Positions 10,325 to 18,379 of a stretch of DNA of 49,837 nucleotides are shown here, in pieces. This DNA comes from a virus. Both the position numbers and the translations under genes were made by a program. The notes beneath the pieces are model-generated. The model ran no database searches. It was not told the DNA's origin and was given only the letters and a program-made list of their open reading frames with translations. How positions within the stretch are numbered: the first letter of the stretch is position 1; each line of letters opens with the position of its first letter. The stretch covers positions 1 to 49,837 of the IMG/VR virus record IMGVR_UViG_3300013101_000014; one strand, written 5' to 3'.

Positions 10325-11821
10325 ATGCGCTATATGCACGCCATCATGAATGGCGGCAAGGGTACATCATCACGTGGAGATAGAGTTCCAAAATCTGTAG
10401 CCAGTAAGTACTCAGGTGGCGATGGCGGAAAAGGTCTCCCAGAAAGCAAAGGCAAAGAACAAGAAGGCGGAGTGTGGGGCGAAAAGCACCATAAGACTGC
10501 TAAAGATAAGAAGAAGAAAAAGAGTATAAAGAAATCTTTTGAAAACTACTACTTTGGACGTGGAGCTGGAACTGTTGTCGTCGATGATAAGAGCAGGATC
10601 TTAATAGGAAAGAGAAGCGATGATAAGCTGTGGACAACACCAGGTGGACATGTAGAGACTGATGAGACCTATGAAGATGGAGCACTAAGAGAATTAAAAG
10701 AAGAAGCTAATATTACTGGGTACTCTCCTCAAATGGTTCATGAAGGTAAGTTTGGCGGCAATGAATGTCAACAGTTTGTAGTTACAGAGTTTAAAGGCAA
10801 AATTAAAAGTAATGGGGAACTAACATCTCTCAAGTGGTGTCATCCTGATGATCTACCTATGGATAAGATGAGATGGGAGGCCATAGCTGGAATTAAGTCA
10901 TATCTAACATCTAAAATGAGAAAATCTTTAAGAGACATGCTTGGAATTGAGGCATTAGAGAAAAACATTATCCGTGGGGGCGGAGTTGGTGGAGCCGGTG
11001 GTAATTCAGTTGGTTTTGATATGACCCATGGCGATAGCCTTAGATTAGTGGGAAACGGCACCTTTCGCTTTCTTAGAAACACAACTAAAGGAATGAACCC
11101 TGAAGATTTCAAAGATGTAAAAATAGATACAAGCACTTTAAGTATTAGAAAGCATATGAATGATGTTTACTCAGGAAGAATAACTGATGGACATAAAGTA
11201 ATTCATCAGTTTATAAATAGATCTCTTCCTCAACTGGCTGCTGAACTAATGAGCGTCTTTGAATGGTATATGCCAGAAGATGAGCCACATTTAGATAGCA
11301 TATTGGATGACGGTATCCCTGATGATGCAATTCATGGTGGATTCAACGAGTTAATAGATAAATATAAAAAACACAACATTGCAAATATATACGATGAAAT
11401 GGAGAACATAAGAGAAGAGGTTCGACATGGAATGGCAGTAGACTTGCAGCAAATTGAAATAAAGATAATGAAGCTGTTTGAAAAACTAGAAGGCGCTGTC
11501 CACGAAGTTGGCAGTAAGCATAATGTATTGACAGCACAATCCGGAAATGAAATAGATGAACTAGAAGCTAAGATTTTTCAACTTCAATCGAAAATAGAAG
11601 AATTGGGAAAGAAACCCGTAACTGTTGAGGCATATTCCTCTAATCCAGTTAGACCTGCTAATCTCCTAAGTAATGATTATTGCTACTTTACGAAACCTGT
11701 TATTGAGATCTCACCCAATGGTAAGATAAAAATTGTTTTTGCAAACGACTGGAACCATATGGACCAAGAAAACTTCTTACAGGACATGAGGGCAAAGACT
11801 ATCAAAAAGAGTAGGGGATAA
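10325..11821 (+). CDS. NUDIX-domain virion-module protein, 498 aa
   Basis: The N-terminus (MRYMHAIMNGGK) resembles KKQ-type phage protein starts. Residues about 78 to 190 form a NUDIX hydrolase domain with a box GHVETDE, REL, KEEANI at 109 to 130; the usual EExG glycine is Asn, but the catalytic REL and EE residues are kept. The last 300 residues are helical and coiled-coil-like (IDELEAKIFQLQSKIEELGK) with a C-terminal globular part. The ATG lacks a good ribosome site. An AGGGGG 6 nt before an ATT at 10298 would give a start MPKPVSKKQMRYM. The substrate is unknown; NUDIX enzymes cleave nucleoside-diphosphate-linked compounds. Confidence 0.7.
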   Translation: MRYMHAIMNGGKGTSSRGDRVPKSVASKYSGGDGGKGLPESKGKEQEGGVWGEKHHKTAKDKKKKKSIKKSFENYYFGRGAGTVVVDDKSRILIGKRSDDKLWTTPGGHVETDETYEDGALRELKEEANITGYSPQMVHEGKFGGNECQQFVVTEFKGKIKSNGELTSLKWCHPDDLPMDKMRWEAIAGIKSYLTSKMRKSLRDMLGIEALEKNIIRGGGVGGAGGNSVGFDMTHGDSLRLVGNGTFRFLRNTTKGMNPEDFKDVKIDTSTLSIRKHMNDVYSGRITDGHKVIHQFINRSLPQLAAELMSVFEWYMPEDEPHLDSILDDGIPDDAIHGGFNELIDKYKKHNIANIYDEMENIREEVRHGMAVDLQQIEIKIMKLFEKLEGAVHEVGSKHNVLTAQSGNEIDELEAKIFQLQSKIEELGKKPVTVEAYSSNPVRPANLLSNDYCYFTKPVIEISPNGKIKIVFANDWNHMDQENFLQDMRAKTIKKSRG

Positions 11822-11823
11822 AC

Positions 11824-12573
11824 GTGATTCATCCTCAATTTGAAGTTGATAGGTTAAAACAGACTCTAATTTTTAAAGGACTGTCTGAATCAGAAGCGAA
11901 TGAATTAAGCACCTTAGCTATGCAGGACATAAGCGAAGCAATGAACTCTTTGGCTTTTGATGCCGCAAGTCAAGCAGCTGAAGCTGGAATGTCTATGGGA
12001 GCAGAGAAGTTCGTAGAGCAAATACAGATTATTGATGTTGGTGGAATATTTAAGGTTGCGACATCTTCAGGTAAAACAGATTTTTCACTCCCACCCTTCC
12101 CAATGTTGCCTAGATTACTAAAGAATGCTAAGGTTGCAAAAGATGGGTCACTCTATAGGGTAATTCCTGTTGGAAGTAAAAGCGCTAGTCGTAAAAGAAA
12201 CTTAACTACTCTTTCCGATGTGCAGCAAGATATCAACAAGCAGCATGTGGTAGATTTAGAAACTAGAAAGCAGATATTAAAAGAAGCAAGAAGTATATCT
12301 CTTACAGGTGGATCTAGTGCATTCTCTGGATTACAGAAAGCTCAACAACTTTTATCTAGAAACAGGCAAACAGCAAAAAAAGCAGAAGCACCAGCGGCTG
12401 GGCACACTACATTTAGAACTGCATCAAGTAAACAAGATCCAAATCAGAAATGGGTGCTTCCAGAGAAAAAGTTAAATATGAGAGTTATTTTAGATGATAT
12501 AAATAGACAACTTGAAGTAGAAATACAGCACATGGTGCAAGATGTTGTAAATAGTTATGAGGAGTTAGCTTAA
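11824..12573 (+). CDS. Putative neck or tail-completion protein, 249 aa
   Basis: Helical N-terminal half (SESEANELSTLAMQDISEAM) and a C-terminal stretch TFRTASSKQD, QKWVLPEKK then a long helix, resembling the FRTVS and WIHPG signature of tail-completion proteins. GTG start, AGGGG upstream. It lies 2 nt after the NUDIX gene and overlaps the next gene as TAATG. The neck role is inferred from this signature and the position before the sheath. Confidence 0.5.
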   Translation: MIHPQFEVDRLKQTLIFKGLSESEANELSTLAMQDISEAMNSLAFDAASQAAEAGMSMGAEKFVEQIQIIDVGGIFKVATSSGKTDFSLPPFPMLPRLLKNAKVAKDGSLYRVIPVGSKSASRKRNLTTLSDVQQDINKQHVVDLETRKQILKEARSISLTGGSSAFSGLQKAQQLLSRNRQTAKKAEAPAAGHTTFRTASSKQDPNQKWVLPEKKLNMRVILDDINRQLEVEIQHMVQDVVNSYEELA

Positions 12574-13217
12574 TGAGTATGGTTATGCCAGAAATCATAG
12601 TTCAACGCGTACTACAGAAAGGAATCAAAGACTTAAGGAATGACCCGGATGCCTTTAATAAGATCTTTTCACAATTCCTATGCGATGAGCTAGATTTTGA
12701 TTACGGACAAACTCAAATTGATAAAGTTAGGGAGTGGTTTTTTGAAACTAAGATTCCAGTCTTACAGGCTTGGTCTCTAAACCCTGATAGGATTCCGTGT
12801 TTTAGTATCCATCTTGCGAGCGAATCTGAAGATGAAAACAAGGCAGCTATTGGTGATTACTATGGAGATGCGAGTGATTCTACTATATCCACTGGAGTTT
12901 TCACTGTACACGTGGATATAGGCATTCATGGTGATAAGAGTGGAGATACAGTCTTGTGGTTATACTATATAATGTCGTATATATTCTTTAAGCAAAAGAG
13001 AGTGGCAGAAAGACTTGGCTTACAATTGCACACCTGGCAAGCATCTGATTACAATAAGAATGATCAGTATGTGGCTGAAAACGTTTGGAGTAGATGGGTT
13101 AGATTTAGGTGCACTACTCAAAATTGGCTTGAAGATGAAGCCTTTACCGAGACAGATGACTTAAAGACAGAAGTGACCTATGAATCTATAGGCGACAACG
13201 GTGATGACCTAAGTTAA
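12573..13217 (+). CDS. Putative tail terminator or neck protein, 214 aa
   Basis: An alpha/beta protein with VFTVHVDIGIHGD and LWLYYIMSYIFFKQKR segments, which recalls the strand-helix plan of tail terminator proteins. The motif match is weak, so the call rests mainly on size and position just before the sheath. GGAG lies 8 nt before the ATG, in a TAATG overlap with the previous gene. Confidence 0.45.
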   Translation: MSMVMPEIIVQRVLQKGIKDLRNDPDAFNKIFSQFLCDELDFDYGQTQIDKVREWFFETKIPVLQAWSLNPDRIPCFSIHLASESEDENKAAIGDYYGDASDSTISTGVFTVHVDIGIHGDKSGDTVLWLYYIMSYIFFKQKRVAERLGLQLHTWQASDYNKNDQYVAENVWSRWVRFRCTTQNWLEDEAFTETDDLKTEVTYESIGDNGDDLS

Positions 13218-13232
13218 GGCAACCACCCACTA

Positions 13233-13238
13233 TATAAT
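13233..13238 (+). promoter_or_regulatory. Promoter -10 box before 13257
   Basis: CTATATAAT, 18 nt upstream of the 13257 start; AAGGAG lies between. Confidence 0.4.
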
Positions 13239-13256
13239 GGATTAAGGAGACTAGAT

Positions 13257-13526
13257 ATGGCTAAGAAAAAGAAACAATCCTCTAGCGGCTTAATGGAAGA
13301 CATCAAAAAGATGGAATCTGAAAAAAGAGACAAAGCTATGAAGAAAGTTGAAAAGAAAGAAGAAAAAGTTTCCTTTGATGCTTGGTGGATGACTCGCTCA
13401 GCGAGAATCCCTAGAAACCATATGAAAGAGATTATTAAAGCTGATTTCAGGGGACGCAAGTTGTCAAATGAAGAAAAGACTGAAGATTACGATAAAGCCT
13501 TAGCGGCTTATGGTATTAAATTATAA
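13257..13526 (+). CDS. Small basic protein before the sheath, 89 aa
   Basis: Lysine-rich helical N-terminus (KRDKAMKKVEKKEEK), then SFDAWWMTRSARIPRNHMKE and EDYDKALAAYGIKL. I recall similar short proteins in other phages, with no known function. AAGGAG is 7 nt upstream of the ATG. It could bind nucleic acid or act in assembly; neither is shown. Confidence 0.65.
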   Translation: MAKKKKQSSSGLMEDIKKMESEKRDKAMKKVEKKEEKVSFDAWWMTRSARIPRNHMKEIIKADFRGRKLSNEEKTEDYDKALAAYGIKL

Positions 13527-13554
13527 TGTGAGTGGATTGGCTCCAAAGTTGTGA

Positions 13555-13560
13555 TATAAT
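13555..13560 (+). promoter_or_regulatory. Sheath promoter -10 box
   Basis: TTGTGATATAAT, an extended -10 form (TGN before the box). The sheath ATG is 39 nt downstream, leaving a short leader with a conserved 10-nt motif. Confidence 0.5.
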
Positions 13561-13567
13561 TTTGAGA

Positions 13568-13577
13568 GTGAACCGAA
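13568..13577 (+). promoter_or_regulatory. Leader motif GTGAACCGAA (sheath copy)
   Basis: The same 10 bases occur in the leader of the tube gene at 16468-16477. It lies at the expected 5' end of the transcript, before TAGGAGG. Confidence 0.4.
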
Positions 13578-13599
13578 GAATATTAGGAGGCCTAAGAAA

Positions 13600-15795
13600 A
13601 TGGCAATTAATGTAAGTTTTAATGGCGCTACGATTTTTAAGCCAGGTGCGTACTCAAAGGTCAACATTGATCTTGGCGGAGGATTTCCATTAAGCCCAAC
13701 AGGGCTTATCGCTATCTTCGGTGAGTCTGATGCTGGTGCCCCAGGTGCAGATGAAACAGATATAAAAAATAACGTATTTAGTCCAGAGCAGATTCCAATC
13801 ATTCGTGATAAGTATCGCAAAGGAAATATAGTTGATGCATCTTCATTCTTGTTTGCTCCGGCAAATGATGGAGCGATTCCAAGTGGAGCACAAGCTGTTT
13901 ACATTTACAAAACAAATAACTCAACAAGAGCTTCTTTAGCACTAGCAACTGCATATGGTACAGCAAGAGCTTTAGAGTACGGTGTCGGTGGAAACTTAAT
14001 CACTGTTGAAAACACTTTAGTAGCAGAAACTGCTGCAGTTGAGGTTTCAAGTGCAACATTTGATGAAACAACTATCGCTGGTAGTGATAGTTTTAGTGTT
14101 CAAGTTCAAGGTGAAGCATTAAGCACATTCTTATTCTCAGGAGCTCCTGCGAACAATGCAGATCTTGCATCTCAACTATCCAATGCCGGTAACTGGTCAG
14201 CGGGTCTCCCTGCTGGAGTAACAGTAACTGTTGGTGGTGCAGACGGTGTTTCAACTGTTCAATTTGAAAGAGATGCAGACGCTAATGCTCACACATTGGG
14301 ATATGGAAGAAACTTTGAACTAACTGATGGGACTAATACTCCTTTAGCTGTTATGAATATGACTGTTGGCCTTAAGGCTGCAAGCGTAGAGCCTTCTGCT
14401 ACAGTTAAAGTTAACAACACAAGAGATCTTGTTATCGAAGAAGAGATTCTTGGTGGAAATGTAATTCTCAATGTCGGATCTACTGACGGGACTGCAGCAA
14501 CAGTAACTGTTGACGCAACAAAGGTTTCATTAATAAGAACTGGTGGAGCTAACCCTGGAACAATTGATCTTGCTAAAGATTCTTACCCAACGCTTTTAGA
14601 ATTAGCTAACGCTATCAACCTAAAAGCTGGATGGTCTGCTTCTCTTAGTAGCACTCTTTACAACTCCTTAAGTAGCTCATCTCTTGATGAAGTTGCAACA
14701 TTAGGTGCTCTAAGTGCTGGAAGTGAACCCGCTCAAGTTAAGCGTGATGCCTCTGAAGTTGCAGTGATGTTTGAAAACTCAAGCATTGCTTCTTTAGTTA
14801 ATGGCGCAAGCACTGGACTTCCAGATGCACTAGCTGAAACTGCTCTCGATGGCGGAACAAAAGGTGTTACTTCAACTGCTGATATTACAAATGCTCTTGA
14901 TAAGTTCACTAAAATCAGAGTTAACTCTGTGGTGCCTCTTTTCTCAAGAGACGCATCAGATGATATTGCTGACAATCTTTCTGAAGTTGGATCTACATAC
15001 TCAATCTTGGGTGTTCATCAAGCTGTAAAAACTCACTTGAGTCTAACTGCCACAACTAAAAAGAGATCTGAAAGACAGGGATACTTATCTTACAAAGATA
15101 GCTATGTTGATTCTAAGGAACAAATTGGGTTGTTGGCTTTTGAAAGAATTCAAATGTTGATTCAAGATGCTCGTCAAATCGATGGACAAGGAACAATTAA
15201 GTGGTTCCAACCTTGGGCAACTGCTTGCTTGCTAGCTGGTTCTAGAGCTGGTGCTCCTATCGGAGAGCCAATGACGAACAAGTTCTTGAACATGACTGGA
15301 ATTCGACATACTGCTCAACCAATGAGTACTCCTGAGCAAGATATCGTAATTGATTTTGATCCTGACTTGCAAGCTGACGATGCGATCCAATCTGGTGTTA
15401 CTTTCTTAGAAGCACCTCAAACTGGTGGATTTAAAGTAGTAGTTGATAATACAACTTACGGAAGAGATGGCAACTTTGTTAAGAATAGAGGAAACGTCCA
15501 GTACGCTGCCGATGTTCTAGCTTTTGACTTCAGAAGTCAATTAGAAGCAATCTTCGTTGGTCGTAAAAACACTCTTCAAGCTCAAGAGGTTAAGTCTGTT
15601 GCGGAAGCAATCTTGGCAACGTTCTTGAATCAAGGTATTACGGTTTCAACACCGGATGCCCCTGGCGGATTTAAACAGCTAACAGTTGAACTTGATGGAA
15701 ACACCATCTTAGTTAACGTAACTGTTAAATTAGTTGAAGGTGTAGACTTTGTGCTTACAGAGATTAACATGCAGAGAGCTTCTGGCGCTGCTTAA
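13600..15795 (+). CDS. Tail sheath protein, 731 aa
   Basis: Contractile tail sheath. The N-terminus (INVSFNGATIFKPGAYSKV, then SPTGLIAIFGESDAGAPG) and C-terminus (RNTLQAQEVKSVAEAIL, a swapped-arm-like strand VNVTVKLVEGVDFV) match sheath proteins, as does VNSVVPLFSRD in the middle. Residues about 145 to 400 are strand-rich and probably a surface insertion. TAGGAGG precedes the ATG. It has its own promoter box, leader and a strong terminator, so it is probably a high-output single-gene unit. The size is on the large side, as in other big myoviruses. Confidence 0.9.
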   Translation: MAINVSFNGATIFKPGAYSKVNIDLGGGFPLSPTGLIAIFGESDAGAPGADETDIKNNVFSPEQIPIIRDKYRKGNIVDASSFLFAPANDGAIPSGAQAVYIYKTNNSTRASLALATAYGTARALEYGVGGNLITVENTLVAETAAVEVSSATFDETTIAGSDSFSVQVQGEALSTFLFSGAPANNADLASQLSNAGNWSAGLPAGVTVTVGGADGVSTVQFERDADANAHTLGYGRNFELTDGTNTPLAVMNMTVGLKAASVEPSATVKVNNTRDLVIEEEILGGNVILNVGSTDGTAATVTVDATKVSLIRTGGANPGTIDLAKDSYPTLLELANAINLKAGWSASLSSTLYNSLSSSSLDEVATLGALSAGSEPAQVKRDASEVAVMFENSSIASLVNGASTGLPDALAETALDGGTKGVTSTADITNALDKFTKIRVNSVVPLFSRDASDDIADNLSEVGSTYSILGVHQAVKTHLSLTATTKKRSERQGYLSYKDSYVDSKEQIGLLAFERIQMLIQDARQIDGQGTIKWFQPWATACLLAGSRAGAPIGEPMTNKFLNMTGIRHTAQPMSTPEQDIVIDFDPDLQADDAIQSGVTFLEAPQTGGFKVVVDNTTYGRDGNFVKNRGNVQYAADVLAFDFRSQLEAIFVGRKNTLQAQEVKSVAEAILATFLNQGITVSTPDAPGGFKQLTVELDGNTILVNVTVKLVEGVDFVLTEINMQRASGAA

Positions 15796-15823
15796 TTTCA
15801 GCTTAATATTCCAAAATTTAAAA

Positions 15824-15848
15824 AGCCGACCCAGTGTCGGCTTTTTTT
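15824..15848 (+). terminator. Strong intrinsic terminator after the sheath gene
   Basis: AGCCGAC and GTCGGCT form a 7-bp stem with a 5-nt loop, extended by AAAA/TTTT, then a run of seven T, 29 nt after the stop codon. Confidence 0.9.
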
Positions 15849-15869
15849 ATTTTTAACCATTTTTTGGAG

Positions 15870-15875
15870 TAAAAT
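15870..15875 (+). promoter_or_regulatory. Promoter -10 box, leaderless arrangement
   Basis: GGAGTAAAAT, exactly 6 nt upstream of the 15882 ATG. The GGAG itself is 12 nt from the ATG, too far for a normal ribosome site. Confidence 0.5.
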
Positions 15876-15881
15876 AAGATC

Positions 15882-16409
15882 ATGGCTAATACAAAACAAT
15901 ATTCTGATTTAGCAGCAGCAATTAATAAATCATTAGTTACAGCTAACATTACCACATTAACTTTTACTGCTAAAATGGATGAAGTAGTTAACACAGTGAC
16001 TTATTCAAATATTTTAGATTTTGAGGGATACCATTTGCAATCAAGTGCAGATAGTGTAGAGAAGATATTAGATGAAGCCTTTGCTAAAATTGGAGCATTC
16101 AGTGTTGTTAAAAGCCCATCTAGATTAGTTAGTCCACCTGCTGATCCAGCTGATGACCATTACCAAGTTACATATGGATTTTACTTAGATAATAAAGATT
16201 TGCCACCCGGTGAAGCTGAAGAAAATAAACTCAATGCTGACGTTCAAAAAATAGCTCAATCTAATTCTAGTTCTATAAAATCTACAACTAGAGCACTCAA
16301 GTACACTACAAAGTCAGATTCATCTATATTCAATATCACAGATCCTGATGGGATAGGTGATAGGACAATTACCATAAACACCACTGTAGTCATTAATAAG
16401 CCAGTTTAA
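15882..16409 (+). CDS. Hypothetical tail-region protein, 175 aa
   Basis: Lies between sheath and tube. Beta-rich (TLTFTAKMDEVVNTVTYSN, RTITINTTVVINKPV) with a proline-rich middle (SPPADPADDHYQ). I do not recognise it; tail chaperone, tube-cap or terminator roles would fit the place but have no sequence support. Its start 6 nt after a -10-like box suggests a leaderless mRNA. Confidence 0.6.
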   Translation: MANTKQYSDLAAAINKSLVTANITTLTFTAKMDEVVNTVTYSNILDFEGYHLQSSADSVEKILDEAFAKIGAFSVVKSPSRLVSPPADPADDHYQVTYGFYLDNKDLPPGEAEENKLNADVQKIAQSNSSSIKSTTRALKYTTKSDSSIFNITDPDGIGDRTITINTTVVINKPV

Positions 16410-16421
16410 GTAAGATTGTGG

Positions 16422-16427
16422 TATATT
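16422..16427 (+). promoter_or_regulatory. Tube-gene promoter -10 box
   Basis: TTGTGGTATATT, similar to the sheath box (TTGTGATATAAT). A leader of about 60 nt follows before the 16494 ATG. Confidence 0.45.
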
Positions 16428-16467
16428 AATACTCGAACCGCTGTGGTTTAAAAAAATTCAAGGTAAG

Positions 16468-16477
16468 GTGAACCGAA
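16468..16477 (+). promoter_or_regulatory. Leader motif GTGAACCGAA (tube copy)
   Basis: Identical to the sheath leader motif at 13568-13577. It precedes AAGGAG of the tube gene. A small hairpin AACC/GGTT lies at 16436-16448. Confidence 0.4.
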
Positions 16478-16493
16478 CACCAAGGAGTACGAT

Positions 16494-17033
16494 ATGAGTG
16501 GAATTAAACCCTCATTTATAACTGGCGCTAATGCCAAAATTAAAGCAGGTGATATAACTATCGCCTATGCTCAGGATGTGGCTTATAACACCACTGTTAC
16601 AACTGTTCCTATCGAAACTATGGGTCGATATGAAGTAGTTACTAACGAACCTGTTGCTTACTTCGTAGATGGTTCGCTATCTGTGATTCGCTACACGAGC
16701 GTAGCTGCTGGACTTGCAGGAACATCGAGTGACGGAAACGGAGTTGGTAATTGGAACTTTGCTGATCCAGCGGGTTCAAATGGTGGACAACACTTTAATC
16801 CAGCTGAGATGTTAGCTTCTCAAACTTGGGATCTTGAGATTTTTCAAAAATCTGATAATGCCGGTGCGATAACTACAACTCGAGTGATTAAAGTTAAAGA
16901 TTGCAGATTTACTCGTAAGGGTGGCTCAATCACTAAACGTGGAGTTCTTGTAGAGCAATTCTCATTTAACGCTATTTTGGCCGACGATGACAGCTTGACA
17001 GCCGAACGTTCAGGAGACACAGACCTAGCATAA
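16494..17033 (+). CDS. Tail tube protein, 179 aa (paralogue 1)
   Basis: Shares with the next gene SFITGANAKIK/FFITGANAKIK, then AYAQDVAYNTTV and MGRYEVVTNEPVAYFVDGSL, then a strand SVIRY. This matches the simple beta-barrel plan of contractile tail tubes. The C-terminal QFSFNAILADDDSL also aligns. AAGGAG lies ahead of the ATG. With its own promoter and leader it is the most likely main tube subunit. Confidence 0.75.
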   Translation: MSGIKPSFITGANAKIKAGDITIAYAQDVAYNTTVTTVPIETMGRYEVVTNEPVAYFVDGSLSVIRYTSVAAGLAGTSSDGNGVGNWNFADPAGSNGGQHFNPAEMLASQTWDLEIFQKSDNAGAITTTRVIKVKDCRFTRKGGSITKRGVLVEQFSFNAILADDDSLTAERSGDTDLA

Positions 17034-17051
17034 CGACTGTGAGGTTATTAA

Positions 17052-17708
17052 ATGGCAGGACTTGCCCCGTTCTTTATTACTGGAGCGAACGCTAAAATTA
17101 AGATCAATGATAAGACGATGGCGTTCGCACAGAACTTTTCCTATTCAATTACTGTAAAGCATGTAAAACCTAAGGTTCTTGGGCGATTTGAAGTTGATAG
17201 CATTGAACCCGTATCCTATGAGGTTACAGGCTCTTTCTCCATTATTCGATATGCCAAAGGTGCAGCTGGAGCTATAAGTAGCACTAAGGCTGGTGGTAGC
17301 TTTCAAAGAGTTGTAGATGGAAAAGTTGTACAGCAAGAAGGAGTTAGCAACCTTAAAGCCCCAAATGGAGTTTCAGATAAAGGTAATGGTGTTGGAGCAT
17401 GGGGCGACGATGGTAAAGACTTCTTCAACTCCGGTAGAGCAAATGAAGCCTTTAATCCTGCATCTTTTAAACTGGCAACATTTTTTAATATAGAAATTTG
17501 GCAAAAACTTGCTGGTGGCAATCAATGTGGCATAGCAAGAATAAGAGACTGTAGAATAGAAAGAGCAGATTTCAATATAGCAGGTAAAACTGCGCCAGCA
17601 ATTCAAATTTTTAACTTTACTGCGATATATGCCGATGAGGATAGTTTCTTAGCAGATTTTTCTAGTACAAGTCCTGCCGGTAGCGCAGGTAACCAGGTGA
17701 GAGCATAA
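17052..17708 (+). CDS. Tail tube-like protein, 218 aa (paralogue 2)
   Basis: Paralogue of the 16494-17033 product: FFITGANAKIKINDKTMAF, LGRFEVDSIEPVSYEVTGSF, SIIRY and IFNFTAIYADEDSF. It carries about 40 extra residues in a loop near 80 to 120. GAGG is upstream; the stop overlaps the next start. It may be an alternative tube subunit, or a tube-baseplate or tube-neck adaptor ring. Confidence 0.7.
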   Translation: MAGLAPFFITGANAKIKINDKTMAFAQNFSYSITVKHVKPKVLGRFEVDSIEPVSYEVTGSFSIIRYAKGAAGAISSTKAGGSFQRVVDGKVVQQEGVSNLKAPNGVSDKGNGVGAWGDDGKDFFNSGRANEAFNPASFKLATFFNIEIWQKLAGGNQCGIARIRDCRIERADFNIAGKTAPAIQIFNFTAIYADEDSFLADFSSTSPAGSAGNQVRA

Positions 17709-18343
17709 TGGCTAGTGATTTTGGTACAGGCCAATCATTTGGCCAAACTCTTTTAGATAATGTTTCCGGTGGAATAGCTCCTATATTTAGTGCTAAGCCA
17801 TCAGCTAAGTACACAAGTGGTGCTCGCTGTGTAATTAGAGTAAACAATAGAATTGTCGGGTTTGCATTCCAAGCTTCATGGCGTATAAACACAGTACAAG
17901 AAGAGATATTCACGATTGATGACTATCTTCCTTATGAATTAGCACCCCAAAGAATTTCAGTTGAGGGTACATTAGGTATGTGGCATATACCTGGCCAAGG
18001 TGCCTCTGCCGAATACACTCAATCAAATGTTTTATCTTTTATGACTCATCGTTATATATCTATAGAGATAAGAGATTCAGCAACCAATGATTTGCTGTTT
18101 CAAACCTCTAAAGCTGCAATAACTTCTAGAATAGAAGATGTTAAGACTGATGAGCTTAACCGCATCACCCTTAGCTTTAAAGCAATTGGCTGGCAAGATG
18201 AAAAAGCGCCAACTCCACAGAAAACTCAAGAAGTTAAGCAATTTCAAGACGATGGTAAGGGTATCACCCCAAATACATCTGTTGTTTTTGACACCCCTCC
18301 ATATAAGATTCCAGGAAGTTTTGATCCAAGCTCTATAGCATAG
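17708..18343 (+). CDS. Tail tube-like protein, 211 aa (putative paralogue 3)
   Basis: Weaker relative of the two upstream tube genes: CVIRVNNRIVGFAFQASW, then YLPYELAPQRISVEGTLGMW in the same positions as their NAKIK and YEV segments. The C-terminal third is longer and hydrophilic. TAATG overlap at its start. A tube-initiator or adaptor role is inferred from tandem position. Confidence 0.55.
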   Translation: MASDFGTGQSFGQTLLDNVSGGIAPIFSAKPSAKYTSGARCVIRVNNRIVGFAFQASWRINTVQEEIFTIDDYLPYELAPQRISVEGTLGMWHIPGQGASAEYTQSNVLSFMTHRYISIEIRDSATNDLLFQTSKAAITSRIEDVKTDELNRITLSFKAIGWQDEKAPTPQKTQEVKQFQDDGKGITPNTSVVFDTPPYKIPGSFDPSSIA

Positions 18344-18348
18344 TTGGG

Positions 18349-18354
18349 TATAAC
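18349..18354 (+). promoter_or_regulatory. Promoter -10 box before the chaperone genes
   Basis: TTGGGTATAAC, 25 nt upstream of the 18380 start; ATAGGAG lies between. Confidence 0.4.
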
Positions 18355-18379
18355 ATAAGTAAGACAATAGGAGAACTTA

